NCBI RefSeq assembly: GCF_002224265.1
Contig: NZ_CP012882.1
Span: 558,001 to 622,000 of the forward strand
Source: Vibrio vulnificus NBRC 15645 = ATCC 27562
GTDB taxonomy: Bacteria; Pseudomonadota; Gammaproteobacteria; Enterobacterales; Vibrionaceae
Direction: 5' to 3'
DNA length: 64,000 nucleotides
Of this stretch, positions 1 to 6,908 are shown one piece after another. The position numbers and the translations under genes are program-made. The notes beneath the pieces were generated by a model. That model did no database searches. It was not told the DNA's origin and worked only from the letters and a program-made list of their open reading frames with translations. Every line of letters begins with the position of its first letter. Position 1 is the stretch's first letter.

Positions 1-1
1 G

Positions 2-199
2 CTCATCGCGATTCGCCACCTCACTCAACGTGAGTTGCCTGTGCAAGATCTGGAAGGGTTCCCAGTCACAGACAAGCCTTCGACAGGCGAGAGCAAACGG
101 GCGCCTCGCGACAAAAAAGCCAACCGCCGCACGCAAAATAAAAAGAGCGTTAAGCAGTTTCAAGGTAAGGCGAAGCGCCCAGCGCCTAAAAGTAAGTAA
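2..199 (+). CDS. DEAD-box RNA helicase, C-terminal end only
   Basis: This open frame enters from the left edge and stops at TAA 197-199, leaving 65 residues. It starts LIAIRHLTQRELPVQDLEGF, which looks like the end of the second RecA domain of a DEAD-box RNA helicase. A tail rich in Lys, Arg, Ala and Pro follows (KRAPRDKK, KRPAPKSK), as is common in RNA-binding tails of these helicases. The frame is read from base 2. An apparent ATG reading frame from base 30 in another frame is a shadow. No helicase motif lies inside the window, so the family call rests on the tail alone. Confidence 0.6.
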   Translation, partial: LIAIRHLTQRELPVQDLEGFPVTDKPSTGESKRAPRDKKANRRTQNKKSVKQFQGKAKRPAPKSK

Positions 200-224
200 A
201 CAAAAAGAACCCAATAAACAAAAA

Positions 225-259
225 GCCACGCTGGTGATTGAGTCGCGTGGCTTTGTTTT
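225..259 (+). terminator. Rho-independent terminator after the helicase gene
   Basis: GCCACGC (225-231) pairs with GCGTGGC (245-251) across a 13-nt loop, and a T-rich run TTTGTTTT follows. It lies 25 nt after the helicase stop. Confidence 0.8.
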
Positions 260-276
260 ATCTGTAGTTTTTACGA

Positions 277-450
277 CTAGCTTAGTGCTTGTTTAATTCG
301 TATCAAGGTTTCATCTAGTGTGCCTGCTGGGCAGCCTAGATTAAGGCGAACAAACCCCGCTCCCTCTTTACCAAAAGCAATGCCCATGCTTGGGACAAGC
401 CCAGCTGAGGCAAAATTTTGCTCCAGTTTAGAGTCAGTTAGGTTGAGTGT
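277..450 (-). pseudogene. MalY/PatB-type aminotransferase, C-terminal remnant
   Basis: Read on the minus strand, this segment encodes about 57 residues, including GLVPSMGIAFGKEGAGFVRL and NLGCPAGTLDETLIRIKQAL, ending at a stop at 277-279. This is the conserved C-terminus of PLP-dependent cystathionine beta-lyases of the MalY/PatB family (G-x-FG-x-x-G-x-G-x-x-R-x-N-x-x-C/G). All upstream parts, including the PLP-lysine region, are missing. The frame runs directly into the remnant of a LacI-family gene. It is a deletion remnant and no full-length product can be made. Confidence 0.75.
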
Positions 451-566
451 TCCACGCGCTCTTACATCACAGGATCAACATAACTGGTGCGATTGATAAC
501 ACGCGAGACGGTTGCCGTGGATACACCTGCTAACTCCACGACGTCTTTCATGGTTGCTTTGTCAGC
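441..566 (-). pseudogene. LacI/MalI-type repressor, N-terminal HTH remnant
   Basis: On the minus strand, from an ATG at 549-551, the frame reads MKDVVELAGVSTATVSRVIN and then RTSYVDPVM, followed by a TAA at 462-464. This is the LacI-family helix-turn-helix and hinge start. Upstream, ADKAT precedes the Met in frame, as in LacI proteins, but a TGA closes the frame before a start codon. After the internal TAA the frame continues ERVEHST, which also fits the family, so the TAA looks like a nonsense mutation. Homology ends near 445, where the MalY-like remnant begins in another frame. MalI and MalY are encoded side by side in enteric bacteria, so this is probably the collapsed remains of a mal(I)XY-type locus. 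Confidence 0.7.
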
Positions 567-792
567 TCAAAGGAAGCCGTAACGGTGCCCTTCGGAAGTT
601 ACAGACAAACCGCCTCAATGGTGGCTTTGGGTGAGTAAACTAGAGTGTTTTTGCCCCATTATCAGCTTCGTCGAACAAATTCGCATTTTCAATCAATCGT
701 AATATTCCCAAATTTTTCTCATGTGGCGTCTTTAATATCTATGCATTGAAAGTAAGTTTTTAGAAAGGAATGCTAGGTCACTTCGGGACAAA

Positions 793-811
793 AGCGAGTT
801 GGCAACTCGCT
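793..811 (-). terminator. Terminator of the unknown gene at 818-1507
   Basis: AGCGAGTT (793-800) and AACTCGCT (804-811) form an 8-bp stem with a 3-nt loop. On the minus strand it is followed by TTTTG, just past the stop of the 229-residue gene. Confidence 0.7.
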
Positions 812-817
812 TGAGTT

Positions 818-1507
818 TTAAATTTTCGGCCACTTCCAGTGGTCTTGGTACTGTTCATAATATCTATCTTTAAGCCACTGTAAGTCATCTTCCCAATCAC
901 GAATAGCTGCGCCCATACTTTGATTTTTCCGTTTAGCATTGCGAGTTAAGGCTGCTAATGTTTCAGCCATTTTTTTTAGTCTTCCAGAAGAACTAGGCTT
1001 TGCCCACTGTGCGATATATTCCTCACTTTCCACGAGAGGTAGGTACTGCGTATATACGTTTTTAAGAATCTCAATGCGTTCATTTTTTTGAATACCGTAT
1101 GATCCAACTCGATATCCCACAGCCTTTAGCATGCCAACTTTAGGCCATTGAGATTCTGGTAGGTCTCCGGTGCCATGGTTTGCAAAGGTAGTCGGCCATT
1201 TGAAGGCGTGAGGTTGCAACTCTGGTTCATCTTGATCAGAGCCAATAGCATCATGTTTTTTCTTTAACTTGATGAGTTCAACCGCAAGTTCTTCACTAAC
1301 AAATGGTGACATCCAACTGAATGGAAGATTTCGGACGTCGCCACCATTTTCCATATATAAATCACAGAGATATTTCTTCTTGTTTTTTCCTGATTTTCTT
1401 AAAAAATGGTCAAACAGATCTTTGCTTCCGCCCCATTTGGCATAAAGAGAGTCATCACTCCACTCGATTTGATGGAAAGAGTTTTTAGCTAGGGATGTTT
1501 TGTTCAT
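818..1507 (-). CDS. Hypothetical protein, 229 aa, island cargo
   Basis: I do not recognise a named family. The protein is soluble and charged, with no signal peptide or membrane segment. It has a basic N-terminal part (KSGKNKKKYL near residue 43), a Trp/Pro-rich middle (FKWPTTFANHG near 100), and a C-terminal third that looks helical (SSSGRLKKMAETLAALTRNA near 173, then a Trp/Tyr-rich tail DWEDDLQWLKDRYYEQYQDH). No catalytic signature is obvious. It stands alone between the mal scar and the toxin-antitoxin-chaperone module, 130 nt from the latter, and has its own terminator. No strong ribosome-binding site precedes the ATG. Its place in an island suggests a defence or element-related role, which is inference only. 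Confidence 0.65.
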   Translation of the reverse strand: MNKTSLAKNSFHQIEWSDDSLYAKWGGSKDLFDHFLRKSGKNKKKYLCDLYMENGGDVRNLPFSWMSPFVSEELAVELIKLKKKHDAIGSDQDEPELQPHAFKWPTTFANHGTGDLPESQWPKVGMLKAVGYRVGSYGIQKNERIEILKNVYTQYLPLVESEEYIAQWAKPSSSGRLKKMAETLAALTRNAKRKNQSMGAAIRDWEDDLQWLKDRYYEQYQDHWKWPKI

Positions 1508-1637
1508 ATCTATGTTTTTTCAGGTGCTTAATAATTGACTTACAATTAAGTTTATGAGCAATGGCGTTCAGGGACAAAAGAGACTTAGGGATGGAAAAAC
1601 CAGCGCAGGTAGCACTGGTTTGATAAGAGGTGTTTAG

Positions 1638-2102
1638 CTATTTAGTAAACTGTACGGTAGGGAGGACAACTCTTGGTAGTCTCATGCGTTCACATTGGGA
1701 ACTTAAGTATTCGCGCCAGTATGGCCAAACATGATAGCTAGCATTTTTCAATGAGAACGCATCGATGCATTCTTGTTCTAAATGAGCGTTTATTCTATAT
1801 TCCGCTATAAAATCGCTTTCAATAGCGGCTTTGATATCTGGCTCGCTTTCATCATCAGATGGTACTACCCATCGTGTACCAAGGCGCACGAAGACACGAA
1901 GTAGTTCACCGTCATCTTCAACCTGAATAGTTTCACTCTTATGAACAACGTGCATTTGTTGGATGTGTAGATGTTCCATCTCACTATATGATTTAGGATC
2001 AAAGTCATCAGCACAAAATGATCTTGAACTTTTCTGGTACACATCTTCAATTACTAGATTTTCAATGGCTTTCTGTAATTGGTTACTATTTTTAGTAGCC
2101 AT
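1638..2102 (-). CDS. SecB-like chaperone of a toxin-antitoxin-chaperone module
   Basis: The 154-residue acidic protein has the SecB fold pattern: alternating strands such as LLRVFVRLGTRWVV (residues 67-80), then a long helix with IAEYRINAHLEQECIDAF and a C-terminal helical part (VWPYWREYLSSQCERMRLPR). SecB-like proteins encoded after MqsR/MqsA pairs act as dedicated chaperones that protect the antitoxin from aggregation and proteolysis, so that toxin stays blocked (TAC systems, MqsRAC). The start ATG overlaps the end of mqsA by 11 nt, and GAGG precedes it, so it is translationally coupled. It could be confused with the housekeeping SecB, but the operon context argues for the TAC role. Confidence 0.8.
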   Translation of the reverse strand: MATKNSNQLQKAIENLVIEDVYQKSSRSFCADDFDPKSYSEMEHLHIQQMHVVHKSETIQVEDDGELLRVFVRLGTRWVVPSDDESEPDIKAAIESDFIAEYRINAHLEQECIDAFSLKNASYHVWPYWREYLSSQCERMRLPRVVLPTVQFTK

Positions 2103-2628
2103 AATTCGCCTCTAAGCCAAATTCATGTTGGTACACAACGTGAGTTCGCTTGATATTTGATTTTTCGTGGAAATTGACCACTGCTACTGTGGTCCAGTCG
2201 GCATCGATTTTGCGCTTAACGCCAGCATCAGCCATTAGTTTATCGAGAGAAGCTGGCACATCACGAGCGATTCTGATTAGTCTATCCATCGCTTCGGATT
2301 GCATTACGTCATCAGACTCGTATTTTGAAAATGCTACTGGACCACCGCCAAATACTTTAGCAGCATCTTCTTGACTGAAATTCCAGCCTTTACGTAGCTC
2401 ACGTACCTCAACTCCGGTCAAAAGGCCTTGAACTTGCTTTTTGAAAGCAATCATTGCACGTTTATTAAAACGAGCATTTGCAGGGGTTGCTTGTTCACTT
2501 CCACATACATCACAAGTTGAAAATTGACTAGTAATTGAACCTTGCTGTCCCATGTGTTCAACATGGATAACTTCTTCTTGGTCGCTCAAGTGACCTTGTT
2601 CGCAGATCGGACAAATTTTGGTTGTCAT
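2092..2628 (-). CDS. mqsA: MqsA-family antitoxin with C-terminal chaperone-addiction tail
   Basis: This 178-residue antitoxin has an N-terminal zinc-binding domain with two CxxC pairs (C6/C9 and C39/C42), a central Xre-type helix-turn-helix (GVEVRELRKGWNFSQEDAAK and the following VFGGGPVAFSKYE, about residues 72-105), and a C-terminal extension of about 40 residues ending YQHEFGLEANYGY. Solo MqsA proteins of the E. coli type are about 131 residues. The extra tail fits the chaperone-addiction region described for TAC antitoxins, which is bound by the SecB-like partner. It lies 10 nt after mqsR and overlaps the chaperone gene. It probably neutralises MqsR and represses the operon through its HTH. 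Confidence 0.88.
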   Translation of the reverse strand: MTTKICPICEQGHLSDQEEVIHVEHMGQQGSITSQFSTCDVCGSEQATPANARFNKRAMIAFKKQVQGLLTGVEVRELRKGWNFSQEDAAKVFGGGPVAFSKYESDDVMQSEAMDRLIRIARDVPASLDKLMADAGVKRKIDADWTTVAVVNFHEKSNIKRTHVVYQHEFGLEANYGY

Positions 2629-2638
2629 TGCTCAATCC

Positions 2639-3067
2639 TTATTGCGAGACGTGGCATGACACAAGTAAAAGAATTTTACCAGTCTTACCAATCGCAAATT
2701 TCACATAATAATTACAGCTCATATACTTATATGCATGCTCGCGCCACTCCTCTCTCTGTAAGCGGTAGCTATCACATGCTGCCCAAGGACCAGTTGGCTT
2801 TTGAACACACCATTCAGAATTCACGTATTGGCCTTGGGTTATGGCTTGTCTTAATAAATCTCGAATATCGTCAGTATCAAGTGCAAGTGATTCTATATCG
2901 TGTATACACTTGCGAGTCCAAGGGATAGTTGTATTCCCCTCAGATTCCAGAATTTTTAGAACGTCTCCTACCGCATACAATGGACCATCGATATGAATCC
3001 GTTTAGTCGTTGTGGCAGTGGGTGGTTCTTGTTCAAAAGCACTTACGTTGAATTGATTATTTACCAT
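2639..3067 (-). CDS. mqsR: MqsR-family mRNA interferase toxin
   Basis: The 142-residue protein ends with the MqsR core signature YVKFAIGKTGKILLLVSCHVS (strand-rich RelE-like fold). In this family that C-terminal region carries residues needed for ribosome-independent mRNA cleavage, for example at GCU sites in E. coli MqsR. About 25 extra N-terminal residues precede the conserved part (E. coli MqsR is 98 residues). The toxin gene comes first, as in mqsRA and unlike most type II systems. The start codon sits inside a perfect inverted repeat (3061-3075) that may be the operator. The toxin, zinc-HTH antitoxin and SecB-like gene together make a complete TAC module. Confidence 0.85.
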   Translation of the reverse strand: MVNNQFNVSAFEQEPPTATTTKRIHIDGPLYAVGDVLKILESEGNTTIPWTRKCIHDIESLALDTDDIRDLLRQAITQGQYVNSEWCVQKPTGPWAACDSYRLQREEWREHAYKYMSCNYYVKFAIGKTGKILLLVSCHVSQ

Positions 3068-3075
3068 TATGGTAA
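3061..3075. promoter_or_regulatory. Palindrome over the mqsR start codon, candidate MqsA operator
   Basis: TTACCAT-T-ATGGTAA is a perfect 7-bp inverted repeat around one base. The minus-strand ATG of mqsR (3065-3067) lies inside it. The core ACC-N5-GGT resembles the MqsA operator of E. coli (AACCT-N3-AGGTT) but with different spacing. Confidence 0.45.
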
Positions 3076-3212
3076 GTTTTTCCAGTTGTTTTTATGAGAT
3101 TTGCATTTCGAAATCTAAAGAATGCGTTTGTTTTGCGTCCAATCTTACATGGTATGAAGTGCATATGGCAATGAACTGACCCAGCAATATTATTGTCAAT
3201 TGACTTTGTTCC

Positions 3213-3809
3213 TCACGTCTCACAACTCTCCGAAATTCTCAGCGCATCTTCAATCTCGACACCAAGGTATTCAATCGTACTTTCGAGCTTAGCATGACCC
3301 AGAAGTAACTGAATAGCCCTAAGATTCTTGGTTTTAGCGTAGATCAAAGAAGCCTTGGTTCGGCGCAGTGAATGCGTGCCGTATTGCGTTTTGTGTAAGC
3401 CGATATCGGTCACCCAGCGGTTCACTAGCGTGGTGTAGTAATGGTATGAAATCGGCTGCCCCTCACGGCGTGGACTGGGAAAGAGGAAGTCCGTTGGTGC
3501 CAACGCATTTTGAATGATCCACTGTGACAGTGTTTGTTGTGTCTTTGGTGTGATTTCGAAGTGTACCTCTTGCTGGGTTTTCTGTTGTTTAACAATGGCT
3601 CTCGACATCACACAACCACTGCGGCTGACATCTTGTACCTTTAGGTTCCTCAGATCACAAGACCTCAGTTTGCTATCAATGGCAAGATTAAACAGTGTCA
3701 ACTCAAACAAGCGTTCTTCAAGCTCTAAGCGAATTCGAATCCGCCAAATATCTTCTAGTTTGAACGCTTTTTTCTGACCAACTCGTTTACCTTTGTTCCA
3801 AGCCACCAT
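3213..3809 (-). CDS. Stand-alone tyrosine recombinase (catalytic domain only)
   Basis: The 198 residues match the catalytic domain of phage-integrase-family tyrosine recombinases. They contain R49 in KLRSCDLR, a candidate Lys near 77, the HxxR box THSLRR (H146, R149), the second His in LLGHAKLEST (H172) and the nucleophile Y181 (IEYLG). The usual N-terminal SAM-like DNA-binding domain is missing, giving about half the length of a phage integrase. It begins 110 nt from hsdM on the opposite strand. Such short recombinases often sit beside type I restriction genes in gammaproteobacteria. It may mobilise the island or rearrange local DNA; no inverted repeat for an hsdS switch was seen. Confidence 0.85.
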   Translation of the reverse strand: MVAWNKGKRVGQKKAFKLEDIWRIRIRLELEERLFELTLFNLAIDSKLRSCDLRNLKVQDVSRSGCVMSRAIVKQQKTQQEVHFEITPKTQQTLSQWIIQNALAPTDFLFPSPRREGQPISYHYYTTLVNRWVTDIGLHKTQYGTHSLRRTKASLIYAKTKNLRAIQLLLGHAKLESTIEYLGVEIEDALRISESCET

Positions 3810-3919
3810 GATGTGCTCCTTACTTCATAAAAATCCCTATTAAGTAAGGCAGAAATCAGTGAAAACCCCATGGTTACTGGTAGAATGCACGCAATATTTT
3901 CGAATCAAAGAAAACCGAA

Positions 3920-5623
3920 ATGAACCAACAAGAACAACTATTCCTGAAAGAGCTTGAAAGCAAGCTCTGGACTGCGGCAGACAAGCTGCGCTCAACGTTA
4001 GATGCAGCACAATACAAACACGCCGTACTTGGCTTAATCTTCGTTAAATACGTTTCTGATGCGTTTAAGCTGCGTCAGGAAGAGATCAAAGCAGACCTTG
4101 CTAACCCAGATCACGAATACTATCTAGATCCAGCCGACTTCTCAGAAGAAGAGTTGGCAGCCGAGATCGCCGTTGAACTTGAGCAACGCGACTTCTACAC
4201 CGAGAAGAACGTATTCTGGCTACCAACCGAATCTCGCTGGCAGTTCTTACAAGATAACGGCCCACGAGTGATTGGTGGTGCTGATCTTGAGATCGACGGT
4301 AAGGTGAAGAAAATCACTTCGGTTGGTCACCTGATTGATAACGCACTTGAGGGCATCGAACGCGATAACCCGAAGCTGAAAGGTGTATTGAATAAGTCAT
4401 ACTCTGCTTTGAAGATTGACCAAGCTAAGCTAAATGAGCTAATCAACCTGATTGCTACCATTCCGTTCGATCACAACTCTCTAAACAGTAAAGATATTCT
4501 TGGTCACGTATACGAATACATGCTTGGTCAGTTTGCTCTGGCTGAGGGTAAAAAAGGTGGTCAGTTCTACACGCCAGCGTCCATCGTATCGCTGATTGTT
4601 GAAATGATTGAGCCGTTTGAAGGCCGTGTGTATGACCCTGCAATGGGCAGCGGCGGTTTCTTTGTGCAATCAGAAAAGTTCATTGAGCGCAGAGCGAATC
4701 AAAAAGAAATCGACCCGCTGACGCAAAAGCGAAAGATCTCTATCTACGGTCAGGAATACAACCACACCACATGGCAGCTAGCAGCGATGAACATGGCGAT
4801 CCGTGGTTTGGATTACGACTTTGGTAAAGAGCCTGCCAGTACTTACACCAACGTTCAGCACCCTGATTTACGTGCCGACTTCATCATGGCGAACCCACCG
4901 TTCAACATGAAAGAGTGGAACACAGGCGTAGATGATAACGACCCTCGCTTTAAATACGGTAAACCGCCAGCAGGTAACGCGAACTTTGCGTGGATGCAGC
5001 ACATGCTTCACCACCTAGCGCCAGATGGTTCTCAAGCGTTACTACTAGCAAATGGCTCAATGAGTTCAACCACCAACAACGAGGGTGAAATTCGTAAAGC
5101 GCTTATCGAGAACGATCTTATCGAGTGCATGGTGGCACTACCGGGTCAACTGTTTACCAATACCCAGATCCCTGCGTGTATTTGGTTCCTAACTAAGAAT
5201 AAAACCGCTCGCACTGATAAAGCGGGTCGTAAACTTCGTGATCGTAAAGGTGAAGTGCTGTTTATTGATGCGCGTAACCTTGGCTACATGAAAGACCGCG
5301 TTCTGCGTGATTTCACTCGTGATGATATTCAGAAAGTCGCTGACCTTTACCACGCTTGGAAAACTGGTGCAGAAGTGAATGGCATCACTTACCAAGAGCA
5401 AGCTGGTTTCTGTAAATCAGCAACCCTAGCAGACATCATCAAGCATGATTTTGTGTTAACTCCGGGACGTTACGTTGGAGCAACTGAAGAGCTAGATGAC
5501 GGCATTCCATTTGGTGAGAAGATGGCAGCGCTAACCGCTAAGTTGAGCGAGCAGTTCGCTGAGTCAGCAACGCTAGAAGCGGAGATCAAGAAGAACCTAG
5601 CGGGGTTAGGTTATGCAATCTAA
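3920..5623 (+). CDS. hsdM: Type I restriction-modification DNA methyltransferase (M subunit)
   Basis: This 567-residue subunit methylates adenine (N6) in the target set by HsdS, and is required for both modification and cleavage. It has the N-terminal helical HsdM domain (ESKLWTAADKLRSTLDAAQY), the AdoMet motif YDPAMGSGGFF (about 238-248) and the amino-methyltransferase motif IV NPPF (325-328). It opens an operon hsdM-hsdS-helicase-TPR/OB-hsdR. It overlaps hsdS by 11 nt, which couples their translation. No catalytic residue appears damaged. Confidence 0.97.
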   Translation: MNQQEQLFLKELESKLWTAADKLRSTLDAAQYKHAVLGLIFVKYVSDAFKLRQEEIKADLANPDHEYYLDPADFSEEELAAEIAVELEQRDFYTEKNVFWLPTESRWQFLQDNGPRVIGGADLEIDGKVKKITSVGHLIDNALEGIERDNPKLKGVLNKSYSALKIDQAKLNELINLIATIPFDHNSLNSKDILGHVYEYMLGQFALAEGKKGGQFYTPASIVSLIVEMIEPFEGRVYDPAMGSGGFFVQSEKFIERRANQKEIDPLTQKRKISIYGQEYNHTTWQLAAMNMAIRGLDYDFGKEPASTYTNVQHPDLRADFIMANPPFNMKEWNTGVDDNDPRFKYGKPPAGNANFAWMQHMLHHLAPDGSQALLLANGSMSSTTNNEGEIRKALIENDLIECMVALPGQLFTNTQIPACIWFLTKNKTARTDKAGRKLRDRKGEVLFIDARNLGYMKDRVLRDFTRDDIQKVADLYHAWKTGAEVNGITYQEQAGFCKSATLADIIKHDFVLTPGRYVGATEELDDGIPFGEKMAALTAKLSEQFAESATLEAEIKKNLAGLGYAI

Positions 5624-6908
5624 TTGGTCAATTGTCGCATTGAGCGATGTACTTGAAACCATTATTGACTACCGTGGAAAAACTCCGCCAAAATCTAAAG
5701 ACGGTATCGCCGTGCTTACCGCCGCTAGTGTGAAGGATGGCCGCGTACTGAAGGATAAAGTTTCTTATATTTCTCAGGAAACGTACGAAAAAGTCACCAC
5801 TAGAGGTTTCCCAAAAAAGGGGGATGTACTAATTACAACCGAAGCTCCCGTTGGCGAGGTGGCTCCATTTCCAGTAGATAAAACTTATCATATCACCCGT
5901 CGCATCATGGCTTTAAGAGGACAGTCTGATGTGATCGATTCTGATTTTCTTTTGTATGCTCTTTTAGGCCCTAACAATCAATCTCAACTAAAAGCATGTA
6001 TTAGAGGATCAACAGTACCTAGAGTATTGAAAACTGATATTACAGGGTTGAAATTTCCTCTCCCTCCTTTGCTTATTCAAAAGCAAATTGGTCGATTTTT
6101 AGCTTCAGTTGATGAGAAAATCCACCTAAATAATCAAACCAACCAAACTCTAGAACAAATGGCGCAAGCTATCTTTAAGTCATGGTTTGTCGACTTCGAT
6201 CCAGTCAAAGCCAAGATGAATGGTGAACAACCGGAGGGTATGGATGCGGCTACCGCCTCGCTATTCCCAGAAAAGCTAGATAGCGAAACTGGTATTCCTG
6301 TTGGCTGGAGTCAGGGCGTGATTGCAGATATTGCCAAAGTCAATGCGAAGTCATGGACAAAGAAAAACCAACCCGAACAAGTTCACTATGTTGACCTAGC
6401 AAACACAAAAAATGGTGTAATTGAAACAGTCACAAGTTATGACTTCAGTGAAGCGCCATCACGAGCGAGAAGAATCTTGAACTCTGGGGATACCATTGTT
6501 GGCACTGTTCGTCCGGGAAATCGATCTTTTGCATTTATCGGTGATACAGAACAACCACTTACAGGTAGCACAGGCTTTGCTGTTTTATCGCCAAAAGAAG
6601 AGTGTTGGACATCGTTTGTTTACCTAGCTACTACCAATGATGACTCTATTGACGAGTATGCTCGTTTAGCTGATGGTGGTGCGTACCCTGCAATTAAACC
6701 CGTAGTTGTTGCCGATACTCCATGTGTAATCCCTACAACAGATATTGCTCAAAAATTCTGGCAGCTTACAGGAGCGATGTTGAAGAAAGCTCATCAAAAT
6801 CGCCTTGAGAATGAAGAACTGGCTAAGCTACGTGACACATTGCTTCCTAAATTGCTTTCGGGCGAAATCGAGTTAGGGCTTAATGAGGCAGTGGAGCTTG
6901 AAGCATGA
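5613..6908 (+). CDS. hsdS: Type I restriction-modification specificity subunit (S subunit)
   Basis: The 431-residue protein has two variable target-recognition domains (about 1-150 and 225-375). Each is followed by a conserved helical spacer: PLPPLLIQKQIGRFLASVDE with the coiled segment to WFVDFDPVKAKM near 205, and a second near the C-terminus with LRDTLLPKLLSGEIEL. HsdS sets the bipartite DNA site recognised by the M2S and R2M2S complexes. The specificity cannot be read from sequence. It overlaps hsdM at its start and shares 4 nt (ATGA) with the helicase gene downstream, so all are co-translated. Only one hsdS copy is present. Confidence 0.95.
   Translation: MQSNWSIVALSDVLETIIDYRGKTPPKSKDGIAVLTAASVKDGRVLKDKVSYISQETYEKVTTRGFPKKGDVLITTEAPVGEVAPFPVDKTYHITRRIMALRGQSDVIDSDFLLYALLGPNNQSQLKACIRGSTVPRVLKTDITGLKFPLPPLLIQKQIGRFLASVDEKIHLNNQTNQTLEQMAQAIFKSWFVDFDPVKAKMNGEQPEGMDAATASLFPEKLDSETGIPVGWSQGVIADIAKVNAKSWTKKNQPEQVHYVDLANTKNGVIETVTSYDFSEAPSRARRILNSGDTIVGTVRPGNRSFAFIGDTEQPLTGSTGFAVLSPKEECWTSFVYLATTNDDSIDEYARLADGGAYPAIKPVVVADTPCVIPTTDIAQKFWQLTGAMLKKAHQNRLENEELAKLRDTLLPKLLSGEIELGLNEAVELEA

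Noticed and set aside
30-296. 88-codon frame on the plus strand at the left edge
   Set aside because: It is out of frame with the helicase tail, which has a better composition and stops at 199 before a terminator.
5613-6908. Phase-variable or invertible hsdS
   Set aside because: A single complete hsdS is present; no silent S cassette, inverted repeat or simple-sequence tract was seen in or near it.
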